A DNA stretch of 64,000 nt from Dermatophagoides farinae (Eukaryota > Arthropoda > Arachnida > Sarcoptiformes > Pyroglyphidae): positions 186,001-250,000 of the forward strand of contig NW_027461522.1 of the NCBI RefSeq assembly GCF_024713945.1. The letters are read 5' to 3'. The translations under genes and the position numbers were made by a program. A model generated the notes under the pieces. The model did no database searches and had not been told where the DNA came from. It saw nothing but the letters and a program-made list of their open reading frames with translations. Below are positions 28,670 to 38,554 of this stretch, in pieces; position 1 is the first letter of the stretch, and every line of letters starts with the position of its first letter.

Positions 28670-29191
28670 ATGGAAGAAATCGAAGTTTCAGATGAAAGCG
28701 AAGGTGAAATTCGCGATCCCAATTACTCCCGATTTTTATCTGGACCGGGAAAATTGCGGTCCAAAGTTTTTCACAAAGAACAGCCTTGCATGGCCAAACA
28801 CAACTTATCAGAAGAATCTAAAATTTGGATACATAACCGTCGGATCAAACGGCTGTTGTCGAAGACGACAAACGAAGCTGAAAAAGAAAAATTACGAGCC
28901 AGACTTATCTCATCAAGCCTGGAACAAACGTTGCTGAAAAATAACATGAGCAAGTTTCTTTCGCCTGCGCTGAAAGTTGAATTCACCCAGTTACTCAAAG
29001 ATAGAATTAGAAATAAAATTCAAGCACTCAGAGCACACAAAAACTCTGACACAGTCAGATCAACGTACAACGACATTCTCGTCAAAAACCAGTCATTGCG
29101 ATACATACTAATCGAGAACGACTTGGGTGATCTAGAAAGATTCATTTTTTCCGCGATTTCTTACTTGTCTAATAAATATATAAATGAATAA
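28670..29191 (+). CDS. Unknown charged protein
   Basis: The first ATG in the frame (28670) gives 173 aa beginning MEEIEVSDESEGEIRD, an acidic stretch with possible CK2 sites. The remainder is helical and rich in Lys, Arg and Leu (IHNRRIKRLLSKTTNEAEKE, LLKDRIRNKIQALRAHK). No domain is recognised. It lies 72 bp after the Myb gene and 58 bp before the next plus-strand gene. Confidence 0.55.
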   Translation: MEEIEVSDESEGEIRDPNYSRFLSGPGKLRSKVFHKEQPCMAKHNLSEESKIWIHNRRIKRLLSKTTNEAEKEKLRARLISSSLEQTLLKNNMSKFLSPALKVEFTQLLKDRIRNKIQALRAHKNSDTVRSTYNDILVKNQSLRYILIENDLGDLERFIFSAISYLSNKYINE

Positions 29192-29249
29192 GCAATAATT
29201 TCGCAATATTTTTGTATGCTTTTCAAAAACTCTAGTTACAGCTTGCTAA

Positions 29250-30830
29250 ATGAGACTTTTACAAGCATGTTCGTTGGCGAAAGCTCTCCTCTTTGCGCAA
29301 GCGTTTAGAAGAAGCAAAATGACAAACAATTTTCTTGGTATTTCGGATGACGTCGACTTAGATCCAGAGTTTTTTTGCCCTACCTTTGACCCAAAAGAGT
29401 ATATCGAAATTACGGACAGTCTAGCGCTGTCGATATACAATTTCAAAGTTAAGACTCGACTCAGTGCGAAAAAGCCTCAATTAATCAACGATATGACGCT
29501 GAACGAGCAGACAAAACTGCTAGACTCACTAACTCACTCTACCCAAGTTTTAAACCAATTTTGCCAGTCAAACAAAAAAAACCTAAAGGGCGCTTCCGAC
29601 CAAAAAAGCGAAGTACTCAACATCTTGTTCGACAGTCTTAAAAAACAATTCGACAGCACAGGGCTTAAAACCGCGATGAAGCAAACATTCAACAAAGATA
29701 ATTTCGAAAAGTTTCAAGCTGCGGCGGACGAAATACAGACTCTTTTGCCGCATTGCGACGCTGGGCCGGAAATCCAAGATGAATCTTCGCAGCAAAAAGT
29801 AAAGTTTCCCGGCGGTCCTCTTTTATACACTTCGGGTTTTTCACTGGGAAAATGGTTGACTGATATGGTTATACAGAATATGACCTCCGCTGATCCGGGC
29901 AAGTCAGCTACAACTTCCTTAATCGGGATGACCGCCGCTATGTCGATAGTAAGCATAGTTGAAATTGCAGCTTCCATAATTATTGACGTTGTGCCGCCGA
30001 AAATTCCTCCTCCATTCTGGATTCTCTGGAGTTTGCCGTGTGTTCCTTTGTTGACATCCACAAACTGCATGTTCAGTGTTCTCTATCCTGTTTCTCTAAC
30101 CCATTTTGTCGGGGCTGTAACAAACGATCACGTACTCGACGGCAGTTTTGATAACTTTCCGGCGAAATACGCCGCCAAGGTCGGTAGGACTTCTGAAGCT
30201 AAATATCTAACTTGCGCGTCTGCGTATTTTGGAATGCTATGTGCAAAAAATTATCCTTTGTGCTGGATTCCCCTGGGTGTGCAAGAAGCTATGACATTTC
30301 CAATGTGCTTTATGCACTGTTTACTAACTCTGGTAGCTTGTCCTGGGTTTTGGATCGACGATATTATAGGACCGTGTAGCATGGTTTCCGCACCGCCGTT
30401 TTGCGCGTTTAGTTTGTATGTAAATTATACTCGAATACCACCACAGTACATTTCCTTCAACGACTCTCACCCGTACCCACGCGACTGCGCTCCTTATGAT
30501 AAAGATCTTGATGTATACAAAGATCCAAAACCTATTGATGTTCCAGAAGAAACCGCGCGTAAAAATAACGAGTTCATCAAAGACTACTTAAACAAGAATA
30601 GCGAAGTCTGGAAAAAAGCCGACGAAATCGTTAAAAAGCTTCAAAACGAAGCCAAACACAAAAAACCTCAGCAAAAGGATGACTTTTGTGACTGCAAAAA
30701 CTTCTGCAAAATATACGATGTTAATTATCATGATCCAAACAATCCATGCAACGACTATTGCCTTGAAAAATGTCGAAACGACGTAATGAAAAATCTGATT
30801 CAATTTCATACTAACCTTGATCAAGACTAA
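29250..30830 (+). CDS. Cys-rich membrane or secreted protein, unknown family
   Basis: This 526-aa protein starts at an ATG with a weak signal-like segment (MRLLQACSLAKALLFAQAF); a second ATG at 29319 would skip it. Residues about 40-190 are soluble and helical. Residues about 225-400 are hydrophobic with many cysteines: a likely membrane segment (LIGMTAAMSIVSIVEIAASI), a Pro/Trp-rich turn (PPKIPPPFWILW), and paired cysteines such as CFMHCLLTLVACPGFW, IIGPCSMVSAPPFC. The C-terminus has another Cys cluster (FCDCKNFCKIYD, NPCNDYCLEKC). It looks like a surface or secretory-pathway protein. I do not recognise the family. Its last 4 bases overlap the convergent neighbour. Confidence 0.65.
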   Translation: MRLLQACSLAKALLFAQAFRRSKMTNNFLGISDDVDLDPEFFCPTFDPKEYIEITDSLALSIYNFKVKTRLSAKKPQLINDMTLNEQTKLLDSLTHSTQVLNQFCQSNKKNLKGASDQKSEVLNILFDSLKKQFDSTGLKTAMKQTFNKDNFEKFQAAADEIQTLLPHCDAGPEIQDESSQQKVKFPGGPLLYTSGFSLGKWLTDMVIQNMTSADPGKSATTSLIGMTAAMSIVSIVEIAASIIIDVVPPKIPPPFWILWSLPCVPLLTSTNCMFSVLYPVSLTHFVGAVTNDHVLDGSFDNFPAKYAAKVGRTSEAKYLTCASAYFGMLCAKNYPLCWIPLGVQEAMTFPMCFMHCLLTLVACPGFWIDDIIGPCSMVSAPPFCAFSLYVNYTRIPPQYISFNDSHPYPRDCAPYDKDLDVYKDPKPIDVPEETARKNNEFIKDYLNKNSEVWKKADEIVKKLQNEAKHKKPQQKDDFCDCKNFCKIYDVNYHDPNNPCNDYCLEKCRNDVMKNLIQFHTNLDQD

Positions 30831-31555
30831 AGTTGATCTAATAAATTAATTCTGTTACGCTTTTGAAAAGCACCTTTTACTATTCTCTTACGAATTACCG
30901 ACTTTGACGGGACATGGCTGTTGTCTACTTTTCGCAATTGCAATTTTGGGTCAGTAAACAGAGCTGCGCTGTTATGTTCGTCGGTGTCGTCGCTGATCTT
31001 CATTCCCTTAGCTTTAACCACTGGTTCGCCGAGCCCTAGATGTCTCAGCGGTTTTGCCATTAACTTAATATCATCTTCTTCTGTGATTAACGTTGAAATC
31101 ATTTCGACGTATTCGTTAAACTTCTTTTTACGTTTTTCGAGTTCTATCTTGTGTTTCTCTTTGAGCTGCTTGTCCGTGTCGTTCAACAATGTAGGATAGT
31201 ACGGAAAACTGATGTATACCTCTTTTTGTGCTTCTTTAAACGAAATTGGTTTCAAAATAACATTCGTGGGCTGACTCCACAGAAGGTTATGTTTGCACTC
31301 GATGTCGCAGCACTGCTGGTACAAAAGGGCGTTCGTGTCTGTTTGAATTTTTGGATCAAACATCAGTTCATCTAAAATAGCTTCTATTGCAAGGCTCTCC
31401 CATATCGTATCGACTTTGTCGTTGGAGTGTCCAATGTTTCTATTGTATTCTGTGAGTCTGTCTAATGAAATTATTTTTTTGAGTTTCTCCTTTCTCTCTG
31501 CGAGGTGATCTTGTATGTTTGAGAAGTCGAAATAATCGTCAATATTGATATCCAT
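30827..31555 (-). CDS. Unknown charged protein
   Basis: This 242-aa protein (MDINIDDYFDFSNIQDHLAE) is helical and polar, with a pair of cysteines in QQCCDIECKHN and a Lys/Arg-rich C-terminus (SVIRKRIVKGAFQKRNRINL). No domain is recognised. Its stop codon overlaps the stop of the plus-strand gene by 4 nt. It starts only 26 bp from the end of the protein kinase upstream of it on the same strand. Confidence 0.6.
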   Translation of the reverse strand: MDINIDDYFDFSNIQDHLAERKEKLKKIISLDRLTEYNRNIGHSNDKVDTIWESLAIEAILDELMFDPKIQTDTNALLYQQCCDIECKHNLLWSQPTNVILKPISFKEAQKEVYISFPYYPTLLNDTDKQLKEKHKIELEKRKKKFNEYVEMISTLITEEDDIKLMAKPLRHLGLGEPVVKAKGMKISDDTDEHNSAALFTDPKLQLRKVDNSHVPSKSVIRKRIVKGAFQKRNRINLLDQL

Positions 31556-31580
31556 TTATTATGGTGCAATTAGACTGGTT

Positions 31581-32678
31581 TTATAAGTTACTTAATAACC
31601 AATAATGATTTATCAGCACACTGGCTGTAGGTCTTTTTGCGTAATTATAACATAAGCATTCGTTTATAAAAACTTTGCAAGCGTTTGAGCAACTTAAAGC
31701 TGAAACTTTTTTTGAATATGGAGTGTTATGCAAAATGGGAAAAGTATTCATATTTGAGTTGGTCCATTTTTGGGCTTCCACGAGCTGTTTAACATTTTTT
31801 ACATTGAATAGTTTAGTTTGAGTCAGTAGTTCATAAATTATACAGCCTAGTGACCAAATATCTCCGGAATATGACATGCAAATTCCGTGAAGTGCTATTT
31901 CAGGCGCTCTGTACGGCAGTGTAACGACGTTTCGGGAAGCTTTTCTACAATTACATCTGCAATCAGCATCTTCATTTATACTTTCGTTATCGCTAGACAA
32001 CAGTTTTCGACTTAGTCCAAAGTCCGCTACGGCGATTCTCGAATGATCAGACGCAAGCAAAATATTCGATGGTTTTAAATCTCTGTGAACGTAGCCGGCT
32101 AAGTTCAAGTTCAATATGCCTGTCAAAATCTCGCGTGTTATTCTTCGAACTTCAACTTCCAAAAAACCAGAAGATCTTTTTGCTAATGCTTTCTCTAAAT
32201 CGGTGCTGTAATAGTCAAGCAAAATGAATATTTTGTCGTCTTCTAACATTCCGGCTTGATAAAACGAAACGATACCCGGTTTATTTTGCATTATCTTTAA
32301 TACTTCTATCTCTCGAATTATGTTTACGTTCAAACCGTAAACAGTTTGGCCAAAAGGGATTATTTTCATGGCACATCTCACCATTTTTTTATTTCTCTTT
32401 ACTTTAGAACTAGTTGCTGCTCCTTTATTTGGAACGTCTATGTTTTCTTTATCAACTTCAGCTTCTTCGCTCAAGCCGATTATGTTTCTCTTGTCAAGAT
32501 TATGTGACAAAAAAAATTTATCATCGCTCGATAGTTCTAAAATCACTTTCAAGATCAAACTAGTCGAGCAACTCGCTATGACTTGCTCAACCTGAATTTC
32601 GTTTTCAAAATCTGGTAGTTTAATAGTTTTTTTCATTGTAATTAGTTTTTCTATAGAACCACATTCGTACGTAGACAT
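31581..32678 (-). CDS. CMGC-type (CDK-like) protein kinase
   Basis: The 365-aa protein carries Lys105 in CAMKII, a PSTAIRE-like helix (NVNIIREIEVLKIM, Glu123), HRDLKPSNILL (198-208), ADFGLSRKL (218-226) and YRAPE (256-260), so it should be active. Two features are unusual: the glycine-rich loop is not visible (EQVIASCSTSLILKV takes its place), and the stretch between it and the ATP lysine is long. The activation segment has an acidic and CRCNC-containing insert at about 229-250. The RAPEIA and SYSGDIWSLGCIIYELL motifs fit the CMGC group; the exact subfamily is not clear. Confidence 0.75.
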   Translation of the reverse strand: MSTYECGSIEKLITMKKTIKLPDFENEIQVEQVIASCSTSLILKVILELSSDDKFFLSHNLDKRNIIGLSEEAEVDKENIDVPNKGAATSSKVKRNKKMVRCAMKIIPFGQTVYGLNVNIIREIEVLKIMQNKPGIVSFYQAGMLEDDKIFILLDYYSTDLEKALAKRSSGFLEVEVRRITREILTGILNLNLAGYVHRDLKPSNILLASDHSRIAVADFGLSRKLLSSDNESINEDADCRCNCRKASRNVVTLPYRAPEIALHGICMSYSGDIWSLGCIIYELLTQTKLFNVKNVKQLVEAQKWTNSNMNTFPILHNTPYSKKVSALSCSNACKVFINECLCYNYAKRPTASVLINHYWLLSNL

Positions 32679-32843
32679 TTATAAATAAATATTTATATCT
32701 AGACAAATGAAGAAAATCAATTAACCACCACTAGTATAGAAGGTCTAACTAAATGAATTCAGATTATGAAATCTCACTGTAGTGAGTATTTGTTTAAAAA
32801 TTTGCAAATACAGTTATACAGAGAAAAATTAAAATCAAGCTGT

Positions 32844-34166
32844 TCAGAATTTACGGTATGATTCTCCTGCGTAAGTGCAGTTGGAGCCGAGTTCTTCTTC
32901 AATTCTTAATAGCTGATTGTATTTGGCAAGACGTTCACTACGGCATGGCGCACCAGTTTTGATTTGTTTAGTTCCGAGACCAACAACGAGATCAGCTATG
33001 AAGTTGTCTTCAGTTTCGCCGGACCTGTGTGAAACCATGACTCCCCAACCATAACTTTTCGCAAGAAGTACAGATTCAATAGCTTCGTAAACGGTACCAA
33101 TTTGGTTAACCTTGAGCAACAAAGCATTACAAGCGTCTTTTTCGTGGGCAAGCTTAATACGCGTTTTGTTCGTTACTAAAAGATCATCGCCTACGATTTG
33201 AATGCGTTTACCAAGAGTTTTGTTCATTTTGGTGTAAGATTCGAAATCATCTTGGTCGAATGGATCTTCAATTGACACAACGTCGTATTTGTCGACGAAT
33301 TGTTCGTAAAGAGAAATCAATTCTTCTCCCGTGAGCCACTTAGATTTGTCGCTATCAGGATTCTTAAAGTCAAGATCATATTTGCCTTCCTTGTAAAATT
33401 CGCTGGCAGCAATATCGGAGGCTATTTTAACTTTTCCTTCGTAACCAGCTTTCTTGATAGCTTCCGTTAGGATTACCAAAGCTTTCATATTGTCTTGAAT
33501 GTTTGGCGCAAAACCTCCTTCGTCACCTACGTTGGTTGCATCCTGTCCATATTCCTTCTTGATTAAACCTTTCAAAGTGTGGTAAATTTCAGAACCCATT
33601 TTCATTGCTTCGACGAAGTTTTTCGCTCCAATAGGCATGATCATGAATTCTTGCATGGCTAGTTTGTTTCCAGCGTGTGAACCTCCGTTGATAACATTGA
33701 AAGAAGGTACTGGCAGGGTAAACTTATTAACATCATTACCAGCAAGTTTGGCAATGTATTTGTACAAAGGCATTTTCAAGTAACCTGCAGCAGCTCGACA
33801 TACAGCCATGGAAACTGCGAGAATAGCATTTCCTCCGAGCTTGGCTTTGTTCCAACCCCATTCGTTCTTAGAACCGTCGAGTACTTGAGACATATACTCA
33901 TCAATACCTTTTTGATCAGTTACATCTTTTCCGATCAAAGCTGGTCTAATGATTTCGTTCACATTTTTAACGGCTTTTGAAACACCTTTGCCCATGTAAT
34001 CAGAACCTTTATCTCTGAGTTCTAATACTTCATAAATTCCGGTCGAGGCTCCTGAAGGAACAGCTGCACGATAAACGCCAGATTCAGTGGTTAGATCAAC
34101 TTCGACAGTTGGATTTCCTCTGGAGTCGAAAATAGATCTAGCAACAATATTCTTTATAACACTCAT
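32844..34166 (-). CDS. ENO: Enolase
   Basis: This 440-aa glycolytic enzyme makes phosphoenolpyruvate from 2-phosphoglycerate. Family motifs are complete: [65 protein letters not shown] and [15 protein letters not shown]. Residues 102-105 are EWGW, the short insertion shared by plant and apicomplexan enolases and lacking in animals and fungi, which supports the lineage call. Full length, no introns, ATG start. Confidence 0.97.
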   Translation of the reverse strand: MSVIKNIVARSIFDSRGNPTVEVDLTTESGVYRAAVPSGASTGIYEVLELRDKGSDYMGKGVSKAVKNVNEIIRPALIGKDVTDQKGIDEYMSQVLDGSKNEWGWNKAKLGGNAILAVSMAVCRAAAGYLKMPLYKYIAKLAGNDVNKFTLPVPSFNVINGGSHAGNKLAMQEFMIMPIGAKNFVEAMKMGSEIYHTLKGLIKKEYGQDATNVGDEGGFAPNIQDNMKALVILTEAIKKAGYEGKVKIASDIAASEFYKEGKYDLDFKNPDSDKSKWLTGEELISLYEQFVDKYDVVSIEDPFDQDDFESYTKMNKTLGKRIQIVGDDLLVTNKTRIKLAHEKDACNALLLKVNQIGTVYEAIESVLLAKSYGWGVMVSHRSGETEDNFIADLVVGLGTKQIKTGAPCRSERLAKYNQLLRIEEELGSNCTYAGESYRKF

Positions 34167-34230
34167 TTTATTTAGCTATTTTATAATACCTTAAAAAAGA
34201 ATTAATACACACACGTCCGTGACAGAACAT

Positions 34231-35761
34231 TTAACGTGCGTAGAATAATCTCAAACTGCGCAGCGCAACACAAGATGATTCAATTAATAAAACAAAATTA
34301 GTTTCATATGCTTCTTGCAATGTTTCATAATTAGCTTCGTTGTATGCGTATGACTCAGCCATTTGTACTTGTATTCGTTTTAAAATAGCATCTGCAATTA
34401 TTCCAAGATTTTTTTCGGTGTTTATAAGAGTGTAAACTTCATTTAGATCCATAGTGTTGATCATCTTATGTGAACAGTAGGGCGCAAGGCAAAGAATTAC
34501 TCGTATATCAAATACGATGCTTGGAGGAAATTGAAGGTGGTTTTTTAAATCTTCTACTTTAGTTTCCCAGACCTCTCGATCAAGCACGTCGATAAATTCG
34601 TACTCAGGATCTGTTTTTGGCAAAAAATTATTAATTGATAAGTATCCTTGTGAGATAGACCTTCTTAGAGATAGTTGAAGCCACATGTGCTTAAATGTTT
34701 TACTAGGCTTTTCCACGTGAACGTACATTATGTTAATTGATAAATTCAAATGCTCTAACAAAGCAGATAGAAATTTTGATCCGAGTCCTTTTCGCTGATA
34801 CGGCGGCATTATCATGTATTGAGATATTCTCAATTTCTCTGACGGCAGAGAATAAAACTGGTAAGCTGAACAAAATCCCAAGATTTCTACGGGCTTTCCA
34901 TAATCAAATAACAAGTCGTAAGTTAGTTCTACTTGAGTATCGCGTTTTAAAAACGAGAATAGTTCTGACGATTTAGAAGAGTTATTAATGTTGGAAGGAA
35001 CAGCAAGTTTTTTACTAGCCTCAAAATCTTTAAACGTAGTGGTGAACGCGCTTGGGTCTTCCAAGAAACGGATCAAAAGGAAGAAACGCCAGCGCCAGCA
35101 AGGTTTGATCTCTGTCAAATCAGAAATGAAAAACCTCATCATCCACTCAATTCGACGCTGAACAACAAAAAATTTGTTTTGTGGGTCTAACAACATGTTA
35201 GTTCCTATTTCGCAGACATAACAGACGTTCTCTCCGGATGCATCGTCGAAGTTGGTTTTTATAGAACCGATAACAGCTCCAGGTATATTGAAGTATGAAA
35301 GAATTTGACGCGCTTTCTGATCAGCGGGAGACTCACTTTTAGCACTCAAATCTTTGCTGCCGTTGATAGCTTGGTTTTCACACTTATTCGTGTAAAGTTC
35401 AAAGCTGTGCAAAAGCATTCTGAACACTTCTTCACAGAGGAACTCGCCAGGAAAGTTGAAAAGCTTTTCAACACGCTTGACTAAGCTTGAAACGTTTGAA
35501 TACTGATCATTTCCCATAGGAAACGGCGGTTGAGCAAAAATATGCATGTCAAACGTAGTTGGGATGTAGCAAATATTAATTCTGAAATCTGCCGGCCATT
35601 GGACGGAAACGTTTGGTTTTATGTATTGGTGAAAATACGTTGCCGGATACCCTGGTGAATTTATTACCTAAAAAGTTACGAGTATCGCCACTTACTGAAT
35701 TAAAACTTTCAATATCTTTACATGGGTGAAAGCGAATATGTTTTGCCAAATTGTTAGGCAT
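34231..35761 (-). CDS. HAT1: Type B histone acetyltransferase HAT1, with a hidden first exon
   Basis: Exon 1 is 35761-35696 (MPNNLAKHIRFHPCKDIESF ... NS) and exon 2 is 35667-34231; the 28-nt intron at 35695-35668 has a GTAAGT donor and a CTTTTTAG acceptor. The spliced protein is 500 aa. Joining the exons recovers the HAT1 N-terminal domain (FHPCKDIESFNS, then PGYPATYFHQYIKP and RINICYIPTTFD), which an internal ATG at 35547 would lose. The catalytic GNAT core is LRISQYMIMPPYQRKGLGSK, with the Q/R-x-x-G-x-G acetyl-CoA loop. HAT1 acetylates newly made histone H4 before nuclear import and deposition. Confidence 0.85.
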
Positions 35762-36097
35762 TTTATTGTCTACGTCAGGCGTCTCTTCAATAATTCTTAA
35801 CTCAAAAAAGCAGATATAGAATAATATTATTAGTTGGAATTATTATTTTACACGAAAAATAAAAGTATCACTGTTACGTACAGATAGGCCCAACACCACT
35901 AATAACAATCTGCGAATAGACTTTAGCGATGAAAAATCCGTCAAACCAAATAAATATATATGTATAAATTAAAAAGAAAATAATCTCCTATAAATAAATC
36001 AATTTCAGCTTCGATACAACAAATCTGAACGTAAACTGCTCAATACTCGCTTAATTTTTTTTTAACGAACTATTTTACAAATCGATGATATTTAAGA
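35762..36097. other. Divergent intergenic region
   Basis: About 335 bp between the HAT1 start and the formin-like gene start. It is AT-rich, with no motif I can name. Confidence 0.4.
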
Positions 36098-38233
36098 ATG
36101 AATCATTATGATCAGAAGCTAATTCAGGAGTCTTATGAATTGTTTCTTCAGATATTGTCCAACAAAAAGTTGCCGTCAAAAAAACTTTTGAAATTGCACG
36201 TTTTAGTCAACCAAAAACTTATCAATTTAATAAGTAAAGAAGCTCAGACCCACAAAAATAATGTCTATCTTTCTTCTCTTTTATTGGCGATGCCGAACAA
36301 AAAATCCAAGAAAAAGCTGGTCCATAACGAGATAAGTGACGAGTTGATGATTTTCATTCCACATTGGAAAAAAAAGAAACAACTTATGCATGAGTCTGTC
36401 ATATTTCTCGAGTCTGAATTGAATCAGGAAAGTACTATGTCGTCTGACAACGCAACACCCACAGTTGAGAAAATAAATTCAAAGTTTGAACTCATTAATA
36501 CAAAAGGATCAAGCAAAAATTTAAAAGTTTGCAAACAATTGCCTACAAAACTGAGTCATAGTGGGAATACTAAGGCGTTTTCTATTGTTTCAAATGACAG
36601 CATTTCTTTAGAAAACGCAAAAGCTAAAACCAAGCTAAGTGAAAAACCAGTTTCCAAAAACTTGGTTGATCAAACAATAAAAAAATGCTCGACTAAGAAA
36701 AATCTGGTGACACATCCGAAAAGTCTTGTGAAAACAAATCCCCCTCTTAAGAAAAAACACCATACAAAAGCTCTCCTAGACACGGCAGGTAATTCTCCAA
36801 AGCTTAACACTCCACAGTCAGGTCGTTCTACCGCTAATGAAAAAAAACAAAAATTCATAGCCGAGATGAACAATTACTTGTGTGAGAATTCTGCCACATT
36901 AGCGGCAAAGCCCATAATTTTATTTGATATTGAAAACAAAAGCTCAAGCTCTTCAATTTGGTCAGATGTTGACATAAGTAAACTGCCTCAACCAAATGTA
37001 TTGACAGAAATAACGAAATACTTAGTTCCTACGAATGAACACCAAACTGTAAAAGAAGAAAAAGATGACTCTACGAAAACTAAGGTAAAATCGATTCTAG
37101 ACCCAAGTAAACTTCATAAAGTACTGATTTGCACTCGCGCTCTGGGATTTGACGACGACAACTTGACCAATATTAATAAGATTGTGATATGCACAGTAAT
37201 GAAATGTATACAATATTTCATAGAGAACAGCAAGTCCAACTTCATAAATTTGGACGAATCTGTAAACCACATTATTAAAATAAAAACAAACGGTACCGAC
37301 TACTCAGAATTTTACCGGTTCGTGAAAAATCACCCTACGATAATTAAAGCATTGAGTGAAATTTATCCTTCGCACGATGAACAAATAAAATTAAAAGAAA
37401 TAGAAGACTTGTCAGAATACAGTATAGCGGACAAGCTTTTGTATCATATTTCGTTTATTCCAGAAATTAAATTAATTCAAAAACTGATCTCTTCGACAGA
37501 GTCTCTGATCAAAATCAGGGGCGAAACTATTATTAAAACCAAAAGACTCATTAACTACTTGCAGAACTGTTGCTTATCTCTGCATTCTGGGGGCGCGTTT
37601 CGTGAGTTTTTACAAACACTATTGAAATTAAGCAATATTATTAATTTCGTCGCTTACAACAACCAAAATCTAAGTCCAAACGACTTAAGTAAAAAAATTC
37701 ACACTTCAATAAGTAGAATATCGCTTAGAGCGATTAAGAGATATAATTTTTTCGAAGGAAAATCCTTAACTCAATTCGCAGCCGAAACCACAGTTGCCAT
37801 GTCAGATATCGACGTAAGCCTTCTAGCGCGAATTACAGAATTAAGTGTCGCTGGTCAGGAACAAAAATTCGACTTGAACATGGTGAATGAAATAATTTCA
37901 GAATTAAACATAGTGTTAAAAGAAACAGATAGCATACTTAAAAACACTCTGCAGCGATACTCCTCACTGAACGAGAGCGACGACTCATTAGAAAACCAAA
38001 GCAGTACCTTAGCAGAACTGATCCACCACTTACACAAACTGATTTCGCAAGGGCTAATGGAATTTGAAATCGAGCTAAAAGATCAAAATCAACTTATCAC
38101 AGACATCTCTACTGCGATTCACGACAAGTTTGGCGAAATTCCGCACGATCTTGTTGAAGACACCGCTTTTATAACAGACATGTTTGAAGAGTTTTTAAAA
38201 AACTTAAAACAAGTCTGTAAGTCCAAGTTGTAG
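36098..38233 (+). CDS. Formin-like FH2 protein
   Basis: This 711-aa protein has a basic low-complexity N-terminal half and a C-terminal FH2-like domain at about 335-690. FH2 hallmarks include SILDPSKLHKVLICTRALGF, the helical PTIIKALSEIYPSHDEQIKL block, LLYHISFIPEIKLIQKLISS, then FREFLQTLLKLSNIINFVAY (the GNxxN-type segment) and YNFFEGKSLTQFAAE. FH2 domains nucleate and hold growing actin filament ends. No proline-rich FH1 is visible before it, so profilin-actin delivery would need another route. Single exon. Sequence identity to typical formins is low, so the family call is firm but not certain. Confidence 0.7.
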   Translation: MNHYDQKLIQESYELFLQILSNKKLPSKKLLKLHVLVNQKLINLISKEAQTHKNNVYLSSLLLAMPNKKSKKKLVHNEISDELMIFIPHWKKKKQLMHESVIFLESELNQESTMSSDNATPTVEKINSKFELINTKGSSKNLKVCKQLPTKLSHSGNTKAFSIVSNDSISLENAKAKTKLSEKPVSKNLVDQTIKKCSTKKNLVTHPKSLVKTNPPLKKKHHTKALLDTAGNSPKLNTPQSGRSTANEKKQKFIAEMNNYLCENSATLAAKPIILFDIENKSSSSSIWSDVDISKLPQPNVLTEITKYLVPTNEHQTVKEEKDDSTKTKVKSILDPSKLHKVLICTRALGFDDDNLTNINKIVICTVMKCIQYFIENSKSNFINLDESVNHIIKIKTNGTDYSEFYRFVKNHPTIIKALSEIYPSHDEQIKLKEIEDLSEYSIADKLLYHISFIPEIKLIQKLISSTESLIKIRGETIIKTKRLINYLQNCCLSLHSGGAFREFLQTLLKLSNIINFVAYNNQNLSPNDLSKKIHTSISRISLRAIKRYNFFEGKSLTQFAAETTVAMSDIDVSLLARITELSVAGQEQKFDLNMVNEIISELNIVLKETDSILKNTLQRYSSLNESDDSLENQSSTLAELIHHLHKLISQGLMEFEIELKDQNQLITDISTAIHDKFGEIPHDLVEDTAFITDMFEEFLKNLKQVCKSKL

Positions 38234-38554
38234 TTTTGCAAACCTACACTTTGATTGAATGTGAGGTACCCAAGTGTATCAGCGCTCCAGCAAAATTAGA
38301 ATAAATTTTAGCTGTTATTTTATTGGCACAATTGTTAACCGCCGCAAAAATGTATAAAATAGCTTAAAAACTCTCACCGCGGTTTTTATACGTCGGGTTG
38401 ATGGTCCCTTCTCGACTAAAAGTGAACTTTTACATATAAATCTTTTATAAGCCCAAAATTTAAATGTTATAATAAACAACGTCCGTCTCCAAATTCAAAA
38501 AAATGCTTATTGACATTAGAGTTATTCTTCATTTTTTAAAAAGAATGTCTTTGA
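38234..38554. other. Intergenic, nothing recognised
   Basis: About 320 bp between two plus-strand genes. No ORF, repeat or RNA gene is seen. Confidence 0.4.

Noticed and set aside
35576-35761. Separate 61-aa protein upstream of HAT1
   Set aside because: Its first 22 codons are the HAT1 first exon; the remainder reads through a 28-nt intron in the wrong frame.
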